DNA from: Anomaloglossus baeobatrachus
Taxonomy: Eukaryota > Chordata > Amphibia > Anura > Aromobatidae
Direction: 5' to 3'
Assembly: GCF_048569485.1 (NCBI RefSeq)
Contig: NC_134354.1
Location: 84,838,664-84,902,663, forward strand
Length of the DNA: 64,000 nucleotides
Under the pieces are notes generated by a model that saw only the letters and a program-made list of their open reading frames with translations, was not told where the DNA came from and did no database searches. Numbering within the stretch: the first letter of the stretch is position 1; each line of letters begins with the position of its first letter. The position numbers were made by a program, and so were the translations under genes. Positions 1 to 10,134 of this stretch are shown here, in pieces.

Positions 1-621
1 GTTGTACCTCGTCCTGTCAATGCCGGCCGCACAACTCACCTATTGCTTCTCTTCTCCCCGGCTAGGAACTACACGAGAGAACCATGTGGCAGCAGATTTC
101 CCAGCATGCCCCGCGGACTCGGCACCTCTGCTGTTAAAAGGACAACAACAGGGACTCGTCGAATAAGCCTCACTACTATGTGGAGGGCGACACCTGGTGG
201 TGGAGGCGAGGAATTGCCGCCGTGTCTCGTATCATCATTCATCACTGATTCATCAGGGAATTTGTCAGGAATGATGGCGATGACAGATGAGACCTGTATA
301 TTGGGACGTTGTGACAGGGACAATTGTATCAAAAGTCGTATTATTGAGTGTAGTTACAGTCACACAATGTATATAGCGGCTCCTGCAAATAACTAAAAGT
401 GAAAAATTGCGTAAGCTGCATGGCGACATTTTTCTGACCTCCGTGTTTCCCGTCCGTGCTCTCTCAGGTGGACACATTCCCATTATCGTCTGCGGACATG
501 TTCACGGATTTTTTTTGCTGGCTAATTGTCCACAAAAACGTAGGCGTCCATTTTTATCCGATTTGCAGATCCGATTGATGCCAATAGGTTCATAGTCACC
601 CGAGTGCTGTCCTGCTGTTTA
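1..621. other. unannotated stretch, downstream flank
   Basis: Mixed-composition DNA without a supported gene. Short ORFs on both strands have no recognisable domain and overlap each other. No repeat boundary is visible. Confidence 0.4.
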
Positions 622-805
622 GGCTGTGTTCACACGCTGCGTGTTTGCTGCTTTTGTTGTGAATGACACTAACTTTATTTAAACATGTACTGTAGACAAA
701 TGAAACACCAAAAAACACAGCAACACTTGCTTTTTGGAAGCAGCATTTTTTTACTACCAAGGGCAGGCCTTGGCTGCAGAAAAAATGCAACGTGTGAACA
801 CAGCC
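622..805. mobile_element. 184-bp MITE, PIF/Harbinger-like (TTA target)
   Basis: The ends are inverted repeats: GGCTGTGTTCACACGCTGCG at the left and the complement of GGCTGTGTTCACACGTTGCA at the right. The element is flanked by TTA at 619-621 and 806-808. A 3-bp TWA duplication with G-rich ends is the mark of PIF/Harbinger non-autonomous elements. No coding capacity. Confidence 0.8.
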
Positions 806-1000
806 TTATGTAGGAACACGTGTTTTTTTTTAAATTTGGCATACTAGAAAAATTAATTCAGAGAATAAAATAGTAATAACCTGGTGTCCTTCCATAACCT
901 GATATAATGGCGCAGGGGAGAGTCAATAAGACACTTGACTTGCACTCATTAATGTTCCATTTCTCCCAACTGCCGATATTACTTGTAGAAGTTGCCAAAC

Positions 1001-1025
1001 CCCCCCCCACACACACACACACACA
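1001..1025. repeat. short C-run and (CA)n microsatellite
   Basis: A run of eight or more C followed by about nine CA dinucleotides. Confidence 0.9.
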
Positions 1026-1059
1026 AATCAGGATTTAGGCCCATAGAGCTCATTTCTCT

Positions 1060-1480
1060 TGGGAATCTGTCACCAGGTGTTTGATACCACACTTGAGAGC
1101 AGAATAATGTAGGACTAGAGATCCTGATTCCAGCGATGTGTCACTTACTGGGCTGCTTGCTATAGTTTTGATATCACAGTTTTCTTTGCTGTAGATTTAC
1201 CAGCTCTCTGAATGCTGAGCTCTGTATAACCCCGCCCATACCACTAATTGGCAGCTTTCTGTGTATGCTGTGCATAGGCAGAAATCTGCCCAATCACTAG
1301 TGGGGGCGGGGTTACACAAAGCAGGTCCACTACATAGCATGAGACAACTCGTTCTCCAGTGATAATCTACCAATAAAGCATGGATTTTATTGAACTGCAA
1401 CAAGCAGCCTAATAAGTGACACGTCACTAGATTCAGGGTCTCTGCCCCTGCATCATGCTCCTCTCAGCCTATTCCTCAGG
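1060..1480. repeat. probable interspersed repeat (GAATCTGTCACCAG type)
   Basis: Starts near GAATCTGTCACCAGGTG, a phrase I associate with abundant anuran repeats, and runs to about CAGCCTATTCC. Internal inverted segments with the core CCCCGCC and its complement lie at about 1228-1240 and 1303-1316. Neither ends nor target duplication can be fixed, so family and limits are uncertain. Confidence 0.4.
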
Positions 1481-1771
1481 CGGCTTCCATTTTTTCGTAT
1501 AGATTAAATTTAATATAAAGGTAAAGCCACTGGTAAAAATTTCAGAAAATATTCTTCAGGTAAAATGATGCATCTAAAGGATGGAGTGTGCTCATATCCG
1601 AAAACTATTTACGCAAGTTTAGCGGAATTTTGGGACATAACAGAGTCTTCTTAAAATAATAATATACAGTAAAATCTGCATATAACATTGGACAAGCACT
1701 GGATTCAGAACCCAATTTTTGCTAAATTCCTGCAGCTTTTCGAGCCCAGCACCTGCACTTTTTCAAAGATC
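1481..1771. other. AT-rich spacer before minisatellite
   Basis: Nothing recognised. It leads into the first degenerate units of the minisatellite. Confidence 0.4.
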
Positions 1772-3535
1772 GGCAGCAGAGCTACAGTAGGTGAAAGTCC
1801 CTGCACAAACTGGGAGCCGAGACTGTGAATTCTGTCAGCAAAGCTACAGTAGGTGAGAGTCCCTGCGCATACTGGGAACCAAGAATGTGAATTCTAGCAG
1901 CAGAGCTACTGTATAGTAGGTGAGAGTCCCTGCACATACTGGGAGCCAAGACTATGAATTATGTCAGCAAAGCTACAGTAGGTGAGAGTCCCTGCGCATA
2001 CTGGGAACCAAGAATGTGAATTCTAGCAGCAGAAATACAATGGGTGAGAGTCCCTGCACAGAATGGGAGCTTAGAATGTGAATTCTGGCAGCAAAGCTAC
2101 AGTAGTTGAGAATCCCTGCGCATACTGGGAGCTGAGAATGCGAATTCTTGCAGCAGAGTTATAGTAGGTGAGAGTCACTGCGCACACTGGGAGCCGAGAA
2201 TGCGAATTGTGACAGCAGAGCTACAGTATTTGAGAATCCCTGCGCACACTGGGAGCAGAGAATGTGAATTCTGGCAGCAGAGTTATATTGGGTGAGAGTC
2301 CCTGTGCACACTGGGAGCTGAGAATGTGAATTCTGGCAGCAGAGTTACAGTAGGTGAGAGTTCCTGCACACACTGGGAGCTGAGAATGTGAATTCTAGCA
2401 GCAGAGTTAAAGTAGGTGAGAGTCCCTGCACACACTGGGAGCTGAGAATGTGAATTCTAGCAGCAGAGTTACAGTAGGTGAGAGTCCCTGCACACACTGG
2501 GAGCTGAGAATGTGAGTTCTGGCAGCAGAGTTACAGTAGGTGAGAGTCCCTGCGCACACTGGGAACTGAGAATGTGAGTTCTGGCAGCAGAGTTACAGTA
2601 GGTGAGAGTCCCTGCACACACTTGGAGCTGAGAATGTGAATTCTGGCAGCAGAGTTACAGTAGGTGAGAGTCCCTGCACACACTGGGAGCTGAGAATGTG
2701 AATTCTGGCAGCTGAGAATGTGAATTCTGGCAGCAGAGCTACAGTAGGTGAAAGTCCCTGCGCACACTGGGAGCTGAGAATGTGAATTCTGGCAGCAGAG
2801 CTACAGTAGGTGAGAGTCCCTGCGCACACTGGGAGCTGAGAACGTGAATTCTGGCAGCAGAGTTATAGTAAGTGAGAGTCCCTGCACACACTGGGAGCCG
2901 AGAATGTGAATTCTGGCAGCAGAGCTACAGTAGGTGAGAGTCCCTGCGCACACTGGGAGCTGAGAACGTGAATTCTGGCAGCAGAGTTACAGTAGGTGAG
3001 AGTCCCTGCGCACACTGGGAGCTGAGAATGTGAATTCTGGCAGCAGAGCTACAGTAGGTGAGAGTCCCTGCGCACACTGGGAGCTGAGAACGTGAATTTT
3101 GGCAGCAGAGTTATAGTAAGTGAGAGTCCCTGCACACACTGGGAGCTGAGAATGTGAATTCTGGCAGCAGAGCTACAGTAGGTGAGAGTCCCTGCGCACA
3201 CTGGGAGCTGAGAACGTGAATTCTGGCAGCAGAGTTACAGTAGGTGAGAGTCCCTGCGCACACTGGGAGCTGAGAATGTGAATTCTGGCAGCAGAGCTAC
3301 AGTAGGTGAGAGTCCCTGCACACACTGGAGCTGAGAATGTGAATTCTGGCAGCAGAGCTACAGTAGGAGAGAGTCCTTGCGCACACTGGAGCTGAGAATG
3401 TGAATTCTGGCAGCAGAGCTATAGTAAGTGAGAGTCCCTGCACACACTGGGAGCTGAGAATGTGAATTCTGGCAGCAGAGCTACAGTAGGTGAGAGTCCC
3501 TGCGCACACTGGGAGCTGAGAACGTGAATTCTCCA
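1772..3535. repeat. 62-bp minisatellite, about 28 copies
   Basis: Unit of 62 bp; a typical unit contains GAGAGTCCCTGCACACACTG, GGAGCTGAGAATGTGAATTC and TGGCAGCAGAGTTACAGTAG. The left units (1772-2300) are more diverged than the right ones. From 2861 the variants repeat in a fixed order with a 248-bp period (four units): GTTATAGTAAGTGAG recurs at 2861 and 3109, and a close variant at 3417. ORFs in all frames are products of the periodicity. The array lies just past the 3-prime end of gabrr3. Confidence 0.95.
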
Positions 3536-3597
3536 ATTAGGGTTTCCATTGATTAGAAGTCAGAATAAAATAAAACAACACAATTATAAATATCTGT

Positions 3598-3814
3598 AAA
3601 TAAAAATATGGTGTTTTATTAGTGCAGGCACATCTCTACAAGAAACTGAACAAATGACTGGAAATACAGTGTAAGCAACACCAGCATCATCAACATCAGT
3701 TATCAATATATTGTCTCATAGGAGCCGAATTGTGAGCGCAGGATTCTTGTGTTTTTCCATGTAGAGTACATTCGGATAGTATAATCCCATATACGACTTC
3801 AGATTTCTCCTTCC
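3598..3814 (-). other. gabrr3: gabrr3 3-prime UTR (inferred extent)
   Basis: Sequence between the gabrr3 stop codon and the first plausible polyadenylation signal on the minus strand. It has no ORF of note. The downstream limit is inferred from AATAAA at 3615-3620; the 62-bp minisatellite begins about 60 bp further on. A longer UTR reading into the minisatellite cannot be excluded. Confidence 0.55.
3615..3620 (-). promoter_or_regulatory. candidate polyadenylation signal AATAAA for gabrr3
   Basis: Canonical AATAAA on the minus strand, about 195 bases after the stop codon. The sequence is AT-rich with further A-runs nearby, so another signal could be used. No transcript data are available. Confidence 0.5.
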
Positions 3815-4108
3815 TCAGTAGTACATGCCCCAGTACAACAAATTAAACAAAATATAGACAACGGGAAAGATGACCCTGGAGTAAGTGTCTATGGCATGAT
3901 TGTTCTCGAGGATTATTCTACCAACATTCCCCTTAATTGATTTCTTGCGCTTCACACGAGCTGCGTCTAGGGTGGCCACGCTGGCAGCCCGGCCACGAGA
4001 GGCGCTTTCCTCCGAGTGCACAGAATAGTTCAGGTCAGCGTCACTGTCGTGGTAACAGCCATCAAACGCCATGGCCTGCACCGCCTCCAGGTTCAGCGTT
4101 GTAGAGGA
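3815..4108 (-). CDS. gabrr3: gabrr3 last coding exon: TM3-TM4 loop, TM4, stop
   Basis: Final coding exon of the GABA-A receptor rho-3 subunit, a Cys-loop chloride channel subunit of the plasma membrane that opens on GABA. The acceptor AG is the complement of 4109-4110, after a pyrimidine-rich stretch; the exon starts in phase 0 and reads SSTTLNLEAVQAMAFDGCYH, then a basic loop (VKRKKSIKGNVGRI) and TM4 (AIDTYSRVIFPVVYILFN), ending LLYWGMYY and TGA at 3815-3817. From memory, the AVQAMAFDGCYHDS block, the RIILENNH motif and the YWG ending match vertebrate rho-3 (human ends YWGVYV) and differ from rho-1 and rho-2. The loop is the least conserved part of the family and carries several Ser/Thr near Arg/Lys, possible kinase sites by inference. 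Length agrees with the human exon. The frame is open. Confidence in rho-3 over the other rho subunits is high. Confidence 0.96.
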   Translation of the reverse strand, partial: SSTTLNLEAVQAMAFDGCYHDSDADLNYSVHSEESASRGRAASVATLDAARVKRKKSIKGNVGRIILENNHAIDTYSRVIFPVVYILFNLLYWGMYY

Positions 4109-4395
4109 CTAGGAAAAACAAAAACATGCAGATCGGCTGTTAGACATTGATTTCTTGACGTGCTACCATATTCTGGAGAACTTTACAGAGAATTCACATC
4201 TTATATGTAACTTGTACCATGCTTGCCAATTGGAGGTACGGCAATCTGGGTGGTATGTTCAATGCGGCACGCAAAGTGAGGAACTGACATTGTTTTGTTA
4301 CCGTGCCCCTTTTCAGGCCACATAATTTCCACTCTCCCACCATGCTGAGAATGTACATTTAGATGCTGGGGCTCTATAATGTCAAGTGAGTCCCG
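4109..4395. other. gabrr3 last intron, part next to the final exon
   Basis: Intron sequence with a pyrimidine tract before the acceptor. No other feature is supported. Confidence 0.5.
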
Positions 4396-4800
4396 GGAGA
4401 GCCAGTGCTGACACTGCTGGGACAGCGCCGACATCACTGGAACAGCGCTGACACCGCTGGAGCAGCACTGACAATGCTGGAACAATACCAACAATGCAAG
4501 AACAGTGCAGAAACAGCTGGAACAGCACCGGCATCTCTGGAACAAGTGCCGACATAGCTGGAACAGTGCGGGCACCACTGGAAAAGTGCAGACACTGGTG
4601 GAACAGCACCGGCACCACTGAAACAGCATCGGCACTTCAAGAACATTGCTGACAATGCTGGAACAGTGACAACAACGCTAGATCAGTGCTAGCACAGATG
4701 GAAGAGCACCGGCACCACAGGAACAGCAACAATAATGCTGGAACTGTGCAGACACTGCTGGAATAGCGCTCGGCACCGCTGGATCAGTGCCAACACTGGA
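4396..4800. repeat. degenerate 20-21-bp minisatellite, about 20 copies
   Basis: The unit is close to AACAGCGCTGACACCGCTGG, repeated with about 20-30 percent variation and a few 21-bp units. Cys- and Val-rich ORFs on the minus strand across it are periodicity artefacts. It lies in the last gabrr3 intron, about 290 bp upstream of the final exon in transcription sense. Confidence 0.9.
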
Positions 4801-5380
4801 GGTGGGTATTGGTGTTATTATTTTACAAGGGGGAAAACATACTAATTGAGAAGTGGTTGTCTGAGTAGATGTCCCAGATTTATTGCCTATTCTCTACTTC
4901 TACTGATTATATTTGTAGTGTATTTGTGTTAACATACTTACAAATCAAAAGATTTAACACACGTACACCACAGTTATAAGCAGAAGGAAGTATCATTAAC
5001 ATTTTAGATGAGAGATCTACTTTAAAAATGTTCCATCATTTTGCTGCTATACTGTCCTTTCCTAGCTGTGTGATCTGCAAAAATGTTACAAATTCGTCAG
5101 CGTTATTGCTCAGTTCTGATGGCTTTCTCTGCTCTTCCCTCTTCTTCTCTCCGCAGGGAGGGTATTGTATACAGATCTGAAGTGGAGAGGGGAGAAAGTA
5201 TCTCATGTATCTCACAGACCTCACATCCAGCCTATATTACTGGGAGAGACAATCCCAAAAAGGTAAAGTCTGAAACTTGGATTAGGCTGTAAACTGCATA
5301 TCAGAGGCTCTGAAAATGAAGTAATGAAGCATGATGGCCGAAACTTAGCGCAATTATATTAACTAAGGTAACCACTCACA
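4801..5380. other. intron stretch without recognised features
   Basis: Last intron of gabrr3. Short ORFs on both strands show no family resemblance. Confidence 0.4.
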
Positions 5381-5382
5381 TA

Positions 5383-6968
5383 CAGTGCCTTGCAAAAGTA
5401 TTCGGCTCCCGTGAATTTTTTTAACCTTTTCCCACATTTCAGGCTTCAAATATAAAGATAAAAATTTTAATGTTATGGTGAAGAATCAACAACAAGTGGG
5501 ACACAATTGAACGATATTTATTGCTTATTTTAAACTTAAAAAAAATAACTGAAAAGTGGGGCGTGCAATACTATTCATCCCCATTACTGTCAGTGCAGCA
5601 AACTCACTCCAGAAGTTCATTGAGGATCTCTGAATGATCAAATGTTTTCCTAAATGACTGATGATGATAAATATAAGCCACCTGTGTGTAATCAAGTCTC
5701 CGAATAAATGCACCTGTTCTGTGATAGTCTCAGTGCTCTGTACAGTATAAAGCACAGAGAGCATCATGAAGACAAAGGAACACAACAGGCAGGTCCGTGA
5801 TACTGTTGTGGAGAAGTTTAAGGCCGGATTTGGTTACAAAAAGATTTCCAAAACTTTAAACATCCCAAGAAGCCCTGTGCAAGCGATCATATTGAAATGG
5901 AAGGAGTATCATACCACTGCAAATCTACCAAGACCCGGCTGTCCATCCAAACTTTCATCATAAGCAAGGAGAAGACTGATCAGAGATGCAGCCAAGAGGC
6001 CCATGATCACTCTGGATGAACTGCAGAGATCTACAGCTGAGGTGGGAGAGTCTGTCTATAGGACAACAATCAGTCGTACACTGCACAAATCTGGCCTTTA
6101 TGGAAGAGTGGCAAGAAAAAAGCCATGTCTCAAAGATATTCATAAAAGTGTTGTTTAAAGTTTGCCACAAGCCACCAGGGAGACACCAAACATGTGGAAG
6201 AAGGTGCTCTGGTCAGATGAAACCAAAATCAAATTATTTGGGCAAGCAACACAGCTCATCACCCTGAACACACCATCCCCACTGTCAAACGTGGTGGCAG
6301 CATCATGGTCTGGGCCTGCTTTTCTTCAGCAGGGACAGGGAAGATGGTTAAAATTGATGGGAAGATGGATGGAACCAAATACAGAACCATTCTTGAAGAA
6401 AACCTGTTGGAGTCTGCAAAAGACCTGAGACTGGGACAGAGATTTGTCTTCCAACAAGACAATGATCCAAAACATAAAGCAAAATCTACAATGGAATGGT
6501 TCACAAATAAACATATCCTGGTGTTAGAATGGCCAAGTCACAGTCCAGACCTGAATCCAATCGAGAATCTGTGGAAAGATCTGAAAACTGCTGTTCACAA
6601 ACGCTCTCCATCCAACCTCACTCAGCTCCAGCTGTTTGCAAAGGAAGAATGGGCAAGAATTTCAGTCTCTTGAAGTATAAAACTGATAGAGACATTCCCC
6701 AAGCGACTGCAGCTGTAATCGCAGCAAAAGGTGGCGCTACAAAGTATTAACTTAAAGGGGCCGAATAATATTGCACGCCCCAATATTCAGTTATTTATTT
6801 TTTAAAAAAGTTTAAAATAAGCAATAAATTTGATTCAACTTCATAATTGTGTCCCACTTGTTGTTGATTCTTCACCAGAACATTAAAATTTTTATCTTTA
6901 TGTATAAAGCCTGAAATGTAGAAAAAGTTGACAAATTCAAGGGGGCCGAATACTTTCACAAGGCACTG
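5383..6968 (+). mobile_element. Tc1-like transposon, 1586 bp, with both ends
   Basis: Flanked by TA (5381-5382 and 6969-6970), the Tc1/mariner target. The ends are inverted: CAGTGCCTTGCAAAAGTATT at the left and its near complement at the right. The inverted repeats are long (about 200 bp) and hold a second matching block, AACAACAAGTGGGACACAAT, at their inner ends, an IR/DR-like layout. A transposase remnant lies between them. The element sits in the last gabrr3 intron in antisense orientation. Divergence of the terminal repeats and the broken frame suggest a fairly old insertion. Confidence 0.95.
5766..6750 (+). pseudogene. Tc1-like transposase, broken
   Basis: Cut-and-paste DDE transposase of the Tc1 family, normally about 340 residues. 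The N-terminal helix-turn-helix is visible as MKTKEHNRQVRDTVVEKFKA with KKISKTLNIPRSPVQAIILK and a GRPR-like RPGCPSK patch. An in-frame TAA at 5961-5963 interrupts it; the same frame continues (LDELQRSTAEVGESVYRTTI), and at least two frame changes follow between about 6130 and 6310. The catalytic triad is still readable: D in LWSDETKIKLFG (about 6217), D in FQQDNDPKHKAKS (about 6460) and E in SPDLNPIENLWKDLK (about 6565), fitting DD34E. The C-terminal end runs into a stop near 6671, with related residues to about 6750. It cannot make a functional enzyme as it stands. Confidence 0.93.
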
Positions 6969-7061
6969 TATATAAAAATCATATTTTCCATGTCTGAGGT
7001 GACCATAACCTTATAGGTGGCCACAGACTAGAGATTTTGGACAGCTGAGAAGGTAGCCTTA

Positions 7062-7612
7062 AGGGTTTTTTACACACAACGATATCGCTAACGATATATC
7101 GTCGGGATCACGGTGTTCGTGACGCACGTCCGGCGCCGTTAGCGATATCGTTGTGTGTGACTAAAAGGAGCAACGATCAACGATTGCAAAAACGTCAAAA
7201 ATCGTTGATCGTTGACACGTCGCTCTTTATAATAATATCGTTGGTGGTGCATGCCGGTGGTTGTTCGTCGTTCCTGTGGCATCACACATCGCTATGTGTG
7301 ACACCGCAGGAACGACGAACATCTCCTTACCACCGGGAATGAGGAAGGAAGGAGGAGGGCGGCATGTTCCGGCTGCTCATCTCCGCCCCTCCTCTGCTAC
7401 TGGGCGGCCGCTTAGTGATGCTGCTGTGATGCTGCAAGAACCTCCCCCTTAAAGGAGAGATTGTTTGGTGTCTCCAGCAACGTCGCTAAGCAGGTATGTG
7501 CATGTGAAGCTGCCGTAGCGATATTGTTCACTACGGCAGCGATCACCCCATGACGAAACAGCAATGTGGGCGGGTGCTATCGCTAGCGATGTCGTAGCGT
7601 GTAAAGCACCCT
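7062..7612 (+). mobile_element. 551-bp MITE, family A (GACATCGC-type, Harbinger-like)
   Basis: Terminal inverted repeats AGGGTTTTTTACACACAACG and the complement of AGGGTGCTTTACACGCTACG continue inward as GATATCGCTAACGATATATC-type palindromic sequence. Flanks are TTA at 7059-7061 and TTT at 7613-7615, probably a mutated TWA duplication. The interior is a series of nested inverted repeats (for example GTCGTTCCTGTGGCATCACA with its complement 20-60 bp later). Related copies: 11215-11805 (same orientation), 16455-16890 and 53781-54366 (opposite). Confidence 0.8.
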
Positions 7613-7615
7613 TTT

Positions 7616-8235
7616 GACTATTTTCCATCAACCATGGGCATTTTTGTTCTTGAAATGGAGAAATGGAACATATGCTAAGCTATGGCAAATATCTGTTGAG
7701 TAGAATTATTGGATTGGATGTTTTCAGGGTGGTAATGAACTGTCGATGTAAAGTCATTCATGGCATCAACATATGTGTATCCTATCTATTGTAATCCAAA
7801 CTATGACACAGATCAAGCCGTTTTTTTCTAATTGTCGTTTTACCCTTTGTCATTCAGAAAAAGGCTGCCTAAAATCTATACACAGCCCCAATGGCTCATA
7901 TTCACTATTGTGTGCCAAGTTTGGAGTTTCCTGATGTTTTCCACTGAGTTATCAATTACAGCTTTTAAAAAGCTGGAAATATTTGGTACAAATGTGCTCC
8001 TGTCCCAAACATGGAGCCATCTATAGTGGTGATCATTTTGTAACATTTTAGCAGAACGTGACTTTTTGAGCCAAACGGTCACAAAATGGTTTAAAGGCAA
8101 AAATAAAGAACATTTATCATTTGCACAAAAATTCTGAACCACGTGTGTCATTTCAGAGCCTGATTCATCACAGTATTATTGACCCCAGAACTCTGGAGAA
8201 AACCGATGAGCTGAGGTCTATTTTTTTAGATTCTG
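7616..8235. other. intron stretch without recognised features
   Basis: AT-rich gabrr3 intron. ORFs at 7832-8151 on both strands have no recognisable domains. Confidence 0.4.
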
Positions 8236-8238
8236 TTA

Positions 8239-9026
8239 GGCTAGGGCCCCACTTTGCGTTTCCACCTGCGTTTTTGGTGCTTTTTAGGTCCGTTTTGAGA
8301 AGCACCTTTTTCATGCCAAAAGGTATGCTTTTTGATTTCCCAGCAAAGTCTATGGAAAATGGGGATTTCTAGACCACACTTTGCGTTTTAAAAAGCTGCG
8401 TTTAATTTGCAGATTTTGTGGCAAAAACCATGCGTTCAAAGAAGCAGCATGTCAGTTGTCTTTGCCATTTTGGGTGCGTTTTGCTAACATTGAAGTCAAT
8501 GAGAAATGGCAAAAACCAAGATTCCAGCAAATTCCTGCGTTTTACCTGCTTTTCCAGTGCAGAAAACATGTGTTTTGGCCTAACAAAACGCATGCTTTTT
8601 GAAAATCAAAATAAGGATTTCATATGTCCCTTTACACACACACACATAGTCCGACAATTAAAAATAAGAATTTTAATAAATTATTGCTATTTTTCCATTA
8701 AATATCATATTACCGCTATAATTTCATTAAATTAATCTATTTTCATTATTTTTCACAAAAATATAGATTTGTTTCTTTTTTTCCAATTTTTTCATTGAGT
8801 TTGACTATTTAAACTTTATTTAGCAGTGTCTTGATGTTCAAAAGGCATCTATCAAAACGCAGTTGGAAAAGCATGTAAAAAGCCCTGAAAACGCATCTAA
8901 AATGCGGTAAATACGCATGCGTTTTCAGCGCTAAATTTCTGAAAAAGGCAACTTTGGTCAAATCAATTAAGCCCAAAATGTGCGTTTAGAACTGCAAGTA
9001 GAAGAACGCAAAATGGGGCCTTAGCC
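8239..9026. mobile_element. 788-bp MITE, Harbinger-like (TTA target)
   Basis: Ends GGCTAGGGCCCCACTTTGCG and the complement of GGCTAAGGCCCCATTTTGCG, flanked by TTA at 8236-8238 and 9027-9029. The interior is rich in GCGTTTT and AAAACGC phrases in both orientations, and a central AT-rich tract follows ACACACACAC. It ends about 70 bp from the donor of the TM2/TM3 exon of gabrr3. Confidence 0.85.
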
Positions 9027-9097
9027 TTAGCCTTAGATTACTTAGATTGGTGGAGAAACATTTGGATCTTTTTTGTCCTGTCTTTTCCTTTCTTTAC

Positions 9098-9294
9098 CTT
9101 TCCTCTCTGTTTTAGCTGTTTTCTTTCTTCCACTGTAGTCAGGTAATTGACAGCTGCATATTCAATAACAGACAGGAACACGAACAGGAAGCTGATCCAC
9201 AAGTAGACGTCTACAGCTTTAATGTAAGACACCTGAGGCATTGAGGCACTGACTCCCGTGATGATTGTGGACATTGTCAGTACAGTTGTGATAC
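9098..9294 (-). CDS. gabrr3: gabrr3 exon: most of TM2 (pore) and TM3
   Basis: Exon of 197 bp coding for the rest of the TM2 pore helix and TM3 of the rho-3 subunit. The acceptor AG is at 9295-9296. Two bases complete a Gly codon begun in the exon at 14542-14694, then the frame reads ITTVLTMSTIITGVSASMPQ, the TM2 core with the 9-prime Leu gate, followed by VSYIKAVDVYLWISFLF and YAAVNYLTTVEERKQ (TM3 and the loop start). The donor GTAAAG directly follows GGA AAG, so the exon ends in phase 0, matching the start of the last exon. The sequence stays open past the donor for some 20 codons, but those Lys-rich residues are intronic: the splice gives the same 11-residue spacing to AVQAMAF as in human rho-3 as I recall it. 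Confidence 0.96.
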
Positions 9295-9770
9295 CTGTTC
9301 AGACAAAATAAACAACAATGTGAAATGATTGAAGCAAGAAAATTGTATTTTCTGTTCTGTTAAAAAATTAATATATAATAGTAACCAGACAGAGCCCATT
9401 ATAGTCAATGGGCTCAAATGCTTCCATCTGTCTACATTATATGGCTGATCCATGTTCCGCATAAATGTAATTTCTTTGTTACTTGAATGGGAAAAAAAAC
9501 TGAGTTGAAAACTCAAGTGCGACCACAGTATTATCCAGATCCATTTGTAACATAATACCGTCCTCCTTTGTATTAAGCTGCAATATTGATATTTTCTACA
9601 AGGTGAAGGATAGTCACCCTTAAATTTGAAGCAGTACCACAATTTATGCAGTAGATGTCACCCTCGTAACACAGAAGCCAAACATGTTTAGTATATACAG
9701 TATTATGATACGGTTTCTAAATATTATATAGTGTGGTAGTATGATATGGTTTATCTAATATATAAAGCTG
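9295..9770. other. intron stretch upstream of TM2/TM3 exon
   Basis: gabrr3 intron. The minus-strand ORF at 9277-9642 overlaps the exon start and is read-through of intron, not a gene. Confidence 0.4.
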
Positions 9771-9773
9771 ACT

Positions 9774-9782
9774 GTATGTATG

Positions 9783-9845
<63 letters not shown>

Positions 9846-9860
9846 ATGTATGTATGTATG
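9774..9860. repeat. microsatellite (TA)n(TG)n(TATG)n
   Basis: Short TA tract, about 23 TG units and then GTAT repeats; it explains the Cys/Val-rich and His/Thr-rich ORFs across it. Confidence 0.95.
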
Positions 9861-10134
9861 TCCGCTAAAGGAATCCGCACAGTCGCATTTACAATCACGA
9901 AATTTTGCACAGACACTCCATGTGACTCAGGGAATGGCACAGACTATGTTTGGATGGGAAAATTTAACCCCGCGCTTTACAGTTACTCTTCAAAAATCCT
10001 GCCTCCATTAAAGTGAATGGAGATACAAGCTATTAGGTTATTAATAGGAGCTGTGAGTGGTTGCTATAGGAACAAAATAAATTGTTAGTATAAGAAGCTT
10101 ATGTGTGAGGTAATAAGATGTCGGACGGGAGACG

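Noticed and set aside
1772-3535. CRISPR-like regular repeats
   Set aside because: Units are contiguous 62-bp tandem repeats without unique spacers, in a vertebrate sequence context.
2531-3536. Minus-strand Cys/Ser/Leu-rich ORFs of 78-79 codons
   Set aside because: They repeat every 62 bp with the minisatellite and have no independent support as genes.
4201-4655. Minus-strand Cys-rich ORFs of 73-144 codons
   Set aside because: Most of their length is the 20-bp array read in different frames.
9277-9642. Minus ORF of 121 codons near the TM2/TM3 exon
   Set aside because: It is intron sequence upstream of the acceptor, with no domain; the real exon starts at 9294 in another frame.
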